A DNA stretch of 7,211 nucleotides from G020353115 sp964640125 (GTDB lineage: Bacteria; Bacteroidota; Bacteroidia; Bacteroidales; VadinHA17). Each line of letters begins with the position of its first letter. The first letter of the stretch is position 1. A model generated the notes under the pieces. It saw nothing but the letters and a program-made list of their open reading frames with translations, was not told where the DNA came from and searched no databases. The position numbers and the translations under genes were made by a program. Below are positions 1 through 5,932 of the stretch, piece after piece. The stretch covers positions 1-7,211 of the forward strand of contig CAZXGG010000113.1 in NCBI GenBank assembly GCA_964640125.1. The letters are read 5' to 3'.

Positions 1-36
1 AAAATACAGGAAAGATGCTGAGTTAAACAATTGGCA

Positions 37-975
37 TCATTTCAGGGACGATTCATCGAGGGACAGGATCAATTTTCCTTTTCTTACTGTTTCGACCATG
101 CAAATGACTGTTTCGGGCAGATCAGGATAATGATCCGGATTTTGGTTGAGGGGCACTTTGTAGGTTTCTCCGCTGGAATCCCTAACAATCAAAAAGCAGG
201 AATGATCATTTTGCACATTTAACTCTTTGACTGCTGTTTCCACCGTAAAGGGATATTTCTTCCCGACCCGGTAATGGGGATGATCGGGTTCAATCAGGAA
301 TCGTCCGTCGGATCTGAATTTAACCACTGTTCCCTGAATTTTCCTGCCGACAGATATCGGGTAATGGGAGTAGTAGCTTTGCCGAAGTAGATGAGGTTGT
401 CCAAAGGGATCCTCAAGAACGAAATAATCATGGTTATCCACTCCCCTGGCCACTTTTTTAACGGTAAACGGATAGGATCTTCCCACTTCCAGGTGTTCCA
501 CAAACCGGCCTCTTTTGATGAGAGAAAGGTGGAGCATTCCCTTTCGTATAGCTTTCACTCTGCAGGGTATCGTCATCGATTTCTTCAGTTTTTTATCGGG
601 TTCATTTATCGGGGCCACCAACTCATTTCCCAGAACGTCTTTTACTATTGCCACATCCTCTGATGCTCCAATCTGGTTTATTCTTTTTTCATAACGGATA
701 AACTCGAAATCGTATGTTTTGCCCACCGCATAGCAGGGATGTTCCGGTTCGATAAAGATTTTTCCATCACAATTAATTTTATCGATGTGGCAAAGAATTT
801 TTTTTCCGGGTTTCAGGTTATAGTTTCCATACAGATTTGCAGGCAGCAGGTGCCGGTTATGAAACGGATCTTCCAGGACGATAAACTTCCGATCATCTCC
901 GCGCATAACCAAGGTTTTCATCACGATAAACGGGTATCTTCTGCCTTCGATCAATTGTTTATTCTGTTTCGGCAT
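37..975 (-). CDS. Uncharacterised protein of four OB/S1-like modules in two duplicated halves
   Basis: This is a 312-residue soluble protein with no signal peptide or membrane segment. The sequence shows an internal duplication: residues about 8-153 align with about 162-306. Both halves start with G-R-x-Y-P-F-x-V, continue through V-L-E-D-P-F and H-L-L, then D-G-[KR]-[IF]-[FL]-I-E-P-[ED]-H-P and V-G-K, and end in V-R/I-R-K-G-[KM]-L-x-L-S-L. Within each half the first and second parts resemble each other too, giving four modules of roughly 70-75 residues. Alternating hydrophobic strands and the recurring C/G-x-V...[KD]-G-[KRM] pattern suggest small beta barrels of the OB or S1 type, so nucleic-acid binding is plausible but unproven. 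I do not recognise a named family. It starts 39 bp after the cls stop codon on the same strand and is probably cotranscribed with it. The ATG has no visible Shine-Dalgarno sequence. The coding call is safe; the function is not known. Confidence 0.85.
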   Translation of the reverse strand: MPKQNKQLIEGRRYPFIVMKTLVMRGDDRKFIVLEDPFHNRHLLPANLYGNYNLKPGKKILCHIDKINCDGKIFIEPEHPCYAVGKTYDFEFIRYEKRINQIGASEDVAIVKDVLGNELVAPINEPDKKLKKSMTIPCRVKAIRKGMLHLSLIKRGRFVEHLEVGRSYPFTVKKVARGVDNHDYFVLEDPFGQPHLLRQSYYSHYPISVGRKIQGTVVKFRSDGRFLIEPDHPHYRVGKKYPFTVETAVKELNVQNDHSCFLIVRDSSGETYKVPLNQNPDHYPDLPETVICMVETVRKGKLILSLDESSLK

Positions 976-1014
976 GGATTGGACAGATCAGGGATTGCTG
1001 ATTTGGATTCAGGA

Positions 1015-2490
1015 TCAGTAAAGAGGACCCAGAACCCTGGCTAATGATTCGTATAGTTTTTGTTTTTTTGGCCGGAGTTTCCACTGGTCAAGGTGGATCT
1101 GCCTGCTATGTAACAGATCATCGAAGAAACTCTCTTCCAATTTCTTAGTAATCTCTTCGTTATAGATCAATGCATTGGTCTCAAAATTGAGGTCGAAACT
1201 GCGGTAATCAATATTGGCAGTTCCCACCGATGAAAAGATACTGTCAACCATGAGTAGTTTAGCATGGTTAAAGCCATCTTCAAAGAGGTATACTTTAATT
1301 CCTGCCTCAAGCAGTTCATTGACGTAGGAAAAGGAATTCCAGTATGCAATGGTTGAATCGGATTTTGCAGGAAGGATCAACCGTACATCCACTCCACTCA
1401 GGGCACCCGTTTTAAGTGCAGTTAAAATGCTCTCATTGGGAGAGAAGTAGGGTGTGGTGATATAGATGGTCTTTTCAGCACTGGTGATCGCTGTGAAGAA
1501 TGCCTGCATGATACTGGACCAGTCGGAATCTGGGCCACTGGATGTAATCTGGATCAGGACCTTATCATCGACGACATGTTTCGGGAAATAGCGGAGTGGA
1601 TTGGTGATGATCTCATTTGAAACAAAGTACCAGTCGACGTTAAAGATGATCTGTAGCGAATGCACTGCTTCACCCTCGAGCCTGAGATGGGTATCCCGCC
1701 ATGCTCTAAATTTCTGGGTCCCGTGAATGTATTTGTCGGCGATATTCATTCCGCCAACGTAACCCACCTTACCATCGATAACAATGATCTTCCGGTGGTT
1801 CCTGAAATTCACCTTGCTGGTGAAAAAGGGAAAACGCACTGGCATAAAGACAAAGATCTCGACGCCTTCTGCTTCCAGGGAGGCAATATATTCCTTACCG
1901 ATTTTCCAGCTTCCAACGTCGTCATAAATAATCCTGATCTTCACTCCTTCTCTTGCTTTTCTGATCAGGATCTCTTTGATCTCATTACCGATGTTATCAG
2001 ACTCCCAACGGTAAAACTCCATGTGAATATGGTCCGTTGCTTTATCCAGCTCCCGGAGAATAGACTGGAATGTGTCAGCACCATTATTAAACACTTCAAC
2101 CCGGTTTCTTTCCGTGAGCAGTGCTTTACTGTTATTCAACAGGAGGGTTATGATGTTTTTCTTTCTGCGGATTTTTTCGTCATCCAGGAACTTTTTTTTC
2201 GGCAGGTTGAGAATCTGGGTCTGGCTCAAGCTGCTTATCCGTTCCAGGTCTTTCAAGCCTTTTCTCGAAAAGATCTTCTGCTTTCTGAAACTCTGGCCAA
2301 AGACGATATAGCTAATGATACCGATGACCGGGATCAGGAAAATGAAAAGTGCCCATGAGATGGTTCTGACCGGATCCCTGTTTTCAAGAATCACAAAAAA
2401 AACGGTAAAGATAATGGTACCGGTATAAAGCAGTACCAGTATAACCGTCAGGGTGGTGAATACTATTTCCCAATTCACCGCGAGAATCAT
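1015..2490 (-). CDS. cls: Cardiolipin synthase, phospholipase D superfamily
   Basis: This 491-residue protein joins two phosphatidylglycerol molecules into cardiolipin plus glycerol at the cytoplasmic membrane. Two N-terminal membrane segments (about residues 10-35 and 41-65, separated by E-N-R-D-P) form the usual PLD nuclease N-terminal anchor. Both catalytic HKD motifs are intact: N-H-R-K-I-I-V-I-D with H232, K234 and D239, followed by G-Y-V-G-G-M-N; and N-H-A-K-L-L-M-V-D with H409, K411 and D416, followed by S-V-G-T-A-N. Other typical signatures are H-M-E-F-Y at 156-160, R-I-I-Y-D-D-V-G at 186-193 and T-P-Y-F-S-P at 345-350. Length matches the usual bacterial Cls of about 480-510 residues, and the protein looks complete and active. 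The ATG start directly precedes the first membrane segment. It diverges from the metallophosphoesterase gene and leads the OB-module gene. An inverted repeat sits just upstream. The exact Cls subtype is not assigned. Confidence 0.96.
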   Translation of the reverse strand: MILAVNWEIVFTTLTVILVLLYTGTIIFTVFFVILENRDPVRTISWALFIFLIPVIGIISYIVFGQSFRKQKIFSRKGLKDLERISSLSQTQILNLPKKKFLDDEKIRRKKNIITLLLNNSKALLTERNRVEVFNNGADTFQSILRELDKATDHIHMEFYRWESDNIGNEIKEILIRKAREGVKIRIIYDDVGSWKIGKEYIASLEAEGVEIFVFMPVRFPFFTSKVNFRNHRKIIVIDGKVGYVGGMNIADKYIHGTQKFRAWRDTHLRLEGEAVHSLQIIFNVDWYFVSNEIITNPLRYFPKHVVDDKVLIQITSSGPDSDWSSIMQAFFTAITSAEKTIYITTPYFSPNESILTALKTGALSGVDVRLILPAKSDSTIAYWNSFSYVNELLEAGIKVYLFEDGFNHAKLLMVDSIFSSVGTANIDYRSFDLNFETNALIYNEEITKKLEESFFDDLLHSRQIHLDQWKLRPKKQKLYESLARVLGPLY

Positions 2491-2499
2491 GTCACAGGG

Positions 2500-2541
2500 T
2501 TTACACCAATAATGATGTTAAAGGTAAAAAAATGGTGTAAA
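2500..2541. repeat. 9-bp inverted repeat in the cls / metallophosphoesterase divergent spacer
   Basis: TTTACACCA at 2500-2508 is exactly complementary in reverse to TGGTGTAAA at 2533-2541, with 24 A/T-rich bases between. The inner edge lies 9 bases upstream of the cls start codon, so it could be an operator for a dimeric regulator or a stem-loop in the cls leader RNA. A weak Bacteroidota -7-like element (TACCTTTA on the minus strand, 2519-2526) falls in the loop, but no matching TTTG is found at -33. The rest of the 158-bp spacer (2491-2648) holds no consensus promoter I can defend for the plus-strand gene. Confidence 0.5.
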
Positions 2542-2648
2542 TTAAAAAAGGAATCCGATGGTAGCGGTTTTGTATTTCTCCTTTTGTAAAACCTGAAAAA
2601 ATTCCCAAATTCAACCCCTGAATCTGCAGTGGCAATAAACGGTACATC

Positions 2649-3899
2649 ATGTTCATCATCATCATTGCTCTTCTTCTGATTGATGTCTACACCTTCAAAG
2701 GATTGGCAAGGCTAACCCGGGGAATTTCGGGCAAACCCTCCGGAAAGATCCTCTATATTGTATACTGGTTTATCAGTTTCCTTTTTCTTGCAGGGATACT
2801 GATCGCCTTCCTGCACGAAGGTGAAGCACGAAGCGGTAAAGCACAGAAAAACATTTTTCTCCTTGCCGGGGTCATGCTTACGCTATACCTTCCTAAATTG
2901 GTATTTATTGGTTTTCATTTTGCTGAAGACCTGGTCCGCCTGTTCAGTTTTCTGGTACGGAAGACGCTGGGCAGGATTTCTCCACCGGTTTACAGGGGTT
3001 CTGAGAAGATCAGCCGTTCGGCATTCCTCTCCAGGGCGGGGATAATACTCTCAGCATTGCCGTTCGGCACGTTCCTTTTCGGGATGGTTCACGGCAGGTT
3101 TAACTTCAGGGTTTACAGGGAGAAACTCTGGTTTCCGGATCTTCCGGAGTCGTTTCATGGAATGCGGATTGTACAGATATCCGATCTTCATATTGGAGGG
3201 CTTTACGGTTCATGGGAAAAAGTGGAAGCCGGAATGGACCTGGTAAATGCCCAGGAGCCGGACCTCTTGTTTTTTACCGGTGACCTCGTGAACGATTTTG
3301 CTGAAGAGCTGGATGGGTGGATGGATATACTCGGAAAACTGAAAGCAAAACTGGGTAAGTACTCCATTCTGGGGAATCATGATTATGGTGATTACCATTA
3401 CTGGAAATCGGAAGCAGCAAAAAAGAAGAACCTGGATAAGATCAAAGAGGCTCACCATGAACTGGGATTTCATCTGCTACTGAATCAGTCGGATATCGTC
3501 TCAGGAGGAGAAGATAAACTTGCCGTTATTGGTGTTGAAAACTGGGGAAAGCCTCCATTTGCCCAGTATGGCGATTTATCCCTTGCCCGCCAGGGTGCGG
3601 ACGGAATACCATTTAAGCTCCTCTTGTCGCACGATCCTTCCCACTGGGATGCTGAAGTCATGGGGCAAACGGACATCCAGCTTACCCTTTCAGGGCACAC
3701 CCACGGCATGCAGTTCGGGATCCAGACAGCAACGATCAACTGGAGTCCAATCCAAATGAAATATCCCCGCTGGGGAGGGCTCTATGAGGAGGATGGGCAA
3801 TACCTATACGTGAATCGCGGGTTCGGGTATATCGGATACCCGGGAAGAATTGGAATGCCTCCGGAAATTACAGTGATTGAGTTATACAGAAAAGGCTGA
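2649..3899 (+). CDS. Membrane-anchored metallophosphoesterase (YkuE/YaeI type)
   Basis: This is a 416-residue protein of the calcineurin-like phosphoesterase superfamily. Residues 1-15 and about 33-55, 68-92 and 127-147 are hydrophobic, giving a multi-pass N-terminal membrane domain before the catalytic domain (from about 160). The dinuclear metal motifs are all present: S-D-L-H-I-G (D179, H181), T-G-D-L (D212), G-N-H-D-Y (N243, H244), L-S-H-D-P (H328) and S-G-H-T-H-G (H350, H352). Members of this family hydrolyse phosphodiesters or phosphomonoesters, and membrane-bound relatives include lipid-linked pyrophosphatases. The true substrate cannot be read from sequence. Position opposite cls hints at envelope lipid metabolism (inference). 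The ATG at 2649 puts the first hydrophobic helix at the very N terminus; no Shine-Dalgarno is visible. The last codon and the TGA stop lie in the first unit of a hexanucleotide array. Confidence 0.93.
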   Translation: MFIIIIALLLIDVYTFKGLARLTRGISGKPSGKILYIVYWFISFLFLAGILIAFLHEGEARSGKAQKNIFLLAGVMLTLYLPKLVFIGFHFAEDLVRLFSFLVRKTLGRISPPVYRGSEKISRSAFLSRAGIILSALPFGTFLFGMVHGRFNFRVYREKLWFPDLPESFHGMRIVQISDLHIGGLYGSWEKVEAGMDLVNAQEPDLLFFTGDLVNDFAEELDGWMDILGKLKAKLGKYSILGNHDYGDYHYWKSEAAKKKNLDKIKEAHHELGFHLLLNQSDIVSGGEDKLAVIGVENWGKPPFAQYGDLSLARQGADGIPFKLLLSHDPSHWDAEVMGQTDIQLTLSGHTHGMQFGIQTATINWSPIQMKYPRWGGLYEEDGQYLYVNRGFGYIGYPGRIGMPPEITVIELYRKG

Positions 3900-3953
3900 G
3901 GCTAAGGCTGAGGCTAAGGCTAAGGCTGAGGCTAAGGCTGAGGCTGAGGCTAA
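3894..3953. repeat. Hexanucleotide tandem array (GGCTRA)10 starting in a stop codon
   Basis: There are ten contiguous 6-bp units, GGCTGA or GGCTAA, in the order GA, AA, GA, AA, AA, GA, AA, GA, GA, AA, with a trailing GG at 3954-3955. The first unit encodes the final glycine and TGA stop of the metallophosphoesterase. In that frame every unit carries a stop (TGA or TAA), so copy-number change would not lengthen the protein. In the frame beginning at 3895 the array is open and would read ten Ala-Glu/Ala-Lys pairs, one Asp, and a TAA stop at 3958-3960. Arrays like this are slippage-prone and may vary in copy number among strains. Confidence 0.95.
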
Positions 3954-4164
3954 GGATTAAGATTATGGATTATGGATTGCAAACTGAGCGCAGCGGTCTC
4001 ATGAGATATCCTGAAAGCATGGCTAGTAATTTCGAATTTCGAATTATTAATCAATAATCTTTTTCTTTCTGATCTCGTCACACGTCACTCGTTACTCGTC
4101 ACTTTTTATGCAGATAACCGAATTATGACATTTAACCATTAACAGATAACATTTAACTTATAAC
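3954..4164. repeat. Convergent intergenic patchwork of short degenerate repeats
   Basis: This stretch lies between two convergent genes and holds no gene. It is a series of different micro-repeats. GATTA/TGGATTA-type heptamers lie at 3954-3979. A 10-bp palindrome TCTCATGAGA is at 3997-4006, and two TTCGAAT copies start at 4031. Four TCGTCAC-like heptamers run from 4075 to 4102 (variants ACGTCAC and TCGTTAC). Two 9-bp ACATTTAAC copies sit at 4128-4136 and 4149-4157, and two CAGATAAC copies at 4111-4118 and 4143-4150. The repeats are seen directly. That the whole block is a dispersed composite element, as I recall from other Bacteroidota genomes, is inference. Confidence 0.75.
4043..4069 (+). 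terminator. Weak candidate terminator for the metallophosphoesterase
   Basis: ATTATT (4043-4048) and AATAAT (4053-4058) form a 6-bp stem with a 4-base loop, followed by C and a T-rich run (TTTTTC then TTT). The stem is entirely A-T, so it is weak, and the site is about 145 bases after the stop codon inside a repeat-rich region. It is listed because no better plus-strand terminator is visible. Confidence 0.22.
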
Positions 4165-4677
4165 CTACTTGAAATTTTCAATTTCAAGTGACCGGGCTAT
4201 TCCAGTCAATTGATCCAGATTGATCTCCCCCACCATGCTCAATCCGAGGAATGTCTCCTCTTCGGTAATCAGGATCATCATTTCCTGGACAACACCCTCC
4301 TCATCCTCCCGGTATTTGATCCGGATTACCTGTTCTCCTTCACTGGCAAGGAGCAGGTCGTTAAACTGGTTCTCATCCAGTTTTTCATTAAATGTTTGAA
4401 GGATCTCCTGTTTGTCCAGTTTACCCCGGTTATTCTGGTCAAAGATCATCACCTTGATCATCTCCATATTGCGCAGGGACTGTTTCAATTCAGGATTTTC
4501 CCCGGCATTAACGAATATCCCGATCAGTCCGGGCGGGATCCGGAAAATATAGACTCCCGCCTCTCCTGCATACTGTTCAAAAACATCTTCTGCAGCTTTT
4601 CCCCGCTCGTCATGGCATGAGCAGAGTAGCGTAAGTGAGGTAATAAGAAACAGAACAACAAGGGTAAAATTCTTCAT
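4165..4677 (-). CDS. Lipoprotein with divergent DUF4252-like domain
   Basis: This is a 170-residue envelope protein. Residues 1-20 form a lipoprotein signal ending in a lipobox L-C-S-C with C21 as the predicted lipidated cysteine. The mature start C-H-D-E-R is acidic, which in Bacteroidota can favour export to the cell surface (inference). The remainder follows the layout of the two upstream DUF4252 proteins: an F-E-Q-Y-A-G-E-A-G block near the N terminus (compare F-D-K-Y-A-G-K-D-G), an M-E-M-I-K-V-M-I-F-D strand in the middle, and a C-terminal V-G-E-I-N-L-D-Q-L motif (compare G-D-I-D-L-K-T-I). Overall similarity is much lower than between the other two. I chose the ATG at 4677 rather than 4692 because it gives the canonical M-K-N-F signal start. 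A terminator upstream suggests separate or reduced expression relative to the sigma cluster. Molecular function is unknown. Confidence 0.85.
   Translation of the reverse strand: MKNFTLVVLFLITSLTLLCSCHDERGKAAEDVFEQYAGEAGVYIFRIPPGLIGIFVNAGENPELKQSLRNMEMIKVMIFDQNNRGKLDKQEILQTFNEKLDENQFNDLLLASEGEQVIRIKYREDEEGVVQEMMILITEEETFLGLSMVGEINLDQLTGIARSLEIENFK
4167..4189. repeat. Perfect 10-bp hairpin across the lipoprotein stop codon
   Basis: ACTTGAAATT (4167-4176) pairs exactly with AATTTCAAGT (4180-4189) across a 3-base loop. It covers the last seven sense codons and the first base of the minus-strand TAG stop. Neither strand has a T-run after it, so it is not a classical intrinsic terminator. It could mark the 3' end of the mRNA or protect it, or simply reflect codon content (K-F-N-E-I-E-L read backwards). 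Confidence 0.5.
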
Positions 4678-4706
4678 AACAGCGTAGTTCAATGTGACAA
4701 ATACAG

Positions 4707-4737
4707 AAAAAGGCTTTCCCGCATTCGAAAAAGCCTT
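4707..4737 (-). terminator. Intrinsic terminator after the second DUF4252 gene
   Basis: Read on the minus strand, AAGGCTTT pairs perfectly with AAAGCCTT (8 bp; plus-strand arms 4730-4737 and 4710-4717) over a 12-base loop, and the stem runs into a TTTTTC tract. It begins 21 bases after the TAA stop of the upstream gene and ends about 30 bases before the lipoprotein start. This is a good rho-independent terminator and separates the sigma/anti-sigma/DUF4252 transcript from the lipoprotein gene, unless read-through occurs. No convincing promoter is visible in the short stretch after it; the nearest look-alike, TGTATTTG at 4698-4705, is imperfect and lacks a -33 partner. Confidence 0.7.
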
Positions 4738-4758
4738 GTGAAATTATGTTAGAACAGA

Positions 4759-5280
4759 TTACTTTTTCTTCTCCAATTTCTCCAGTTGGTCCATGCCTTC
4801 AATATCCATGGACCGGGCCAGTTTGGAGATGGTTTTCAGGTCGATATCTCCACGGATTGAGATCAGTGCATTATCGCCCCCCTTACCTCCTGCTACAAGC
4901 AGCAGTTCTGCAACTCTCCCATTGCGCTCCTTGATGAGAAATTTCACATCATGGTCCTTCTCCTTCACGACCATTAACTCCTCATAATCGTTTTCATTCA
5001 GTTCCTTCATGACCTCATCATAGAAATTGATGGTCTTGTCATCCATCGTTTCATCTGTCGCGAGGATCCGGATACTTTTGAGGCCGCTCATCATCTTATT
5101 GAATTCATCGTCTTCCACTTCCATATCCTGGAAAAGGCTGAACATTTTACTGGAGATGATCACGGTGGTAAATCCATCCTTGCCGGCATATTTGTCAAAC
5201 AGCACATCGACGGCATCCCGCTGTGCCATCGTTACCAATGACACCAGCATAAAGCTTAAAATAAGTGTTATTTTTTTCAT
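4759..5280 (-). CDS. Secreted DUF4252-type protein (copy B)
   Basis: This 173-residue protein has a Sec signal peptide: M-K-K, a hydrophobic core to about residue 16, then T-M-A with cleavage predicted after A19 and Q as the new N terminus. The mature part is highly acidic and carries the DUF4252 layout seen in copy A: a D-A-V-D-x-L-F-D-K-Y start, F-T-T-V-I-I strand, S-I-R-I-L-A strand, N-D-Y-E-E-L-M-V-V-K-E-K-D, D-V-K-F-L-I-K-E, and D-N-A-L-I-S-I-R-G-D-I-D-L-K. The tail is lysine-rich (K-L-E-K-K-K). It begins 34 bp after the anti-sigma stop codon on the same strand, so it is almost certainly in the same transcript. DUF4252 has no known biochemical role that I can cite. A periplasmic partner or effector of the sigma/anti-sigma pair is the contextual guess. 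The ATG follows an A-rich leader. Confidence 0.9.
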   Translation of the reverse strand: MKKITLILSFMLVSLVTMAQRDAVDVLFDKYAGKDGFTTVIISSKMFSLFQDMEVEDDEFNKMMSGLKSIRILATDETMDDKTINFYDEVMKELNENDYEELMVVKEKDHDVKFLIKERNGRVAELLLVAGGKGGDNALISIRGDIDLKTISKLARSMDIEGMDQLEKLEKKK

Positions 5281-5314
5281 GGTTTACAGTATTATGTTTA
5301 TCTCATTCTTTACA

Positions 5315-5932
5315 TTAATTACCTGATATCCTGGCCTGTGTTTTCGAAAAGATGGAGAGGTGATGCATCTCTCCGACACCTTTCCCGAACAGGGAAATGG
5401 AATAGATTCCTGATGTTCCTTTATTCATCAGGTTCAGGTTATCCAACTCTTTTGTTCCTTTTTCAAATTTCGTCAGGTTATCCAGTTCCCTGGTACCTTC
5501 ATTCAGTTTTCCAGAGACATACAGGAGGGCTTTCTGTGTCTCCAGGTAGGCTATTTCGGGATTATCAAATGTATCCTTATACTTTGACAGGGCCAAACCC
5601 GGACCGGAGGGACTGAGGAAGATAAAATAGGATCCGATCAGCAGGAGGATACTTGCTGCGATGCTGGTAACGGCAAAGATCATTCTGCGTCTTTTTCCGG
5701 TCAGGTCTCCTCCCTCCGATTCGATTGCCCGGATGATCTTCTGTTCAAGCCGATCGTCCGGCAGCTGCTCATTTCTTGAGCCGGAATAGAACCTGAAAAG
5801 ATCCCTTTCGGCTTCCAGTGATGCTGGAATATTCTTCTGGCTGAAGTAATTTTCCAGCAATCGCTCTTCCCCTATACTGGTTTCACCATTATAGAACTTT
5901 TCGATAAGATTCTCTATTCTCTTCTTTTCCAT
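5315..5932 (-). CDS. Single-pass anti-sigma factor with 13-residue repeat tail
   Basis: This 205-residue protein is placed as the regulator of the sigma factor that precedes it. The cytoplasmic N terminus (I-E-N-L-I-E-K-F-Y-N-G-E-T-S at about 6-19, then E-x-x-L-L-E-N-Y-F) is the opening commonly seen in Bacteroidota anti-sigma proteins. I see no zinc-binding H-x3-C-x2-C motif. One membrane helix lies at about 84-106, after the K-R-R-R positive patch. The outer part begins with an A-Y-L-E-T-Q-K-A-L-L-Y-V-S-G-K-L-N segment and ends in four tandem 13-residue repeats. The ATG at 5932 is preferred to the GTG at 5935. It overlaps the sigma gene by 44 nt in another frame, which implies translational coupling. 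Similar proteins in this phylum are usually labelled only as hypothetical, so the anti-sigma role rests on topology and context. Confidence 0.85.
   Translation of the reverse strand: MEKKRIENLIEKFYNGETSIGEERLLENYFSQKNIPASLEAERDLFRFYSGSRNEQLPDDRLEQKIIRAIESEGGDLTGKRRRMIFAVTSIAASILLLIGSYFIFLSPSGPGLALSKYKDTFDNPEIAYLETQKALLYVSGKLNEGTRELDNLTKFEKGTKELDNLNLMNKGTSGIYSISLFGKGVGEMHHLSIFSKTQARISGN
5348..5503 (-). repeat. Four tandem 13-residue repeats in the anti-sigma tail
   Basis: Residues 144-195 of the anti-sigma protein divide into four 13-residue units without gaps: NEGTRELDNLTKF, EKGTKELDNLNLM, NKGTSGIYSISLF and GKGVGEMHHLSIF. The consensus is x-[KE]-G-T-x-E-[LI]-x-x-[LI]-x-x-[FM]: a glycine at position 3, hydrophobics at 7 and 10, and an aromatic or Met at 13. 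The first two units are nearly identical and the last two have diverged, suggesting an old array with a recent duplication at its start. The regular glycine and hydrophobic spacing suggests a stacked or amphipathic extracytoplasmic structure. Confidence 0.85.

Noticed and set aside
1660..2358. 232-codon plus-strand open frame
   Set aside because: It lies antisense to cls, whose product has intact catalytic motifs. The plus-strand translation shows no recognisable domain and ends in low-complexity sequence.
3210..3473. 87-codon minus-strand open frame
   Set aside because: It is antisense to the catalytic domain of the metallophosphoesterase, with no start context or domain of its own.
4075..4102. 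Possible CRISPR-like array of TCGTCAC heptamers
   Set aside because: The units are 7 bp, directly adjacent and without spacers, so this is a simple tandem repeat.
4210..4620. 136-codon plus-strand open frame
   Set aside because: It is the antisense of the lipoprotein gene, whose signal peptide and lipobox make the minus-strand frame the real one.
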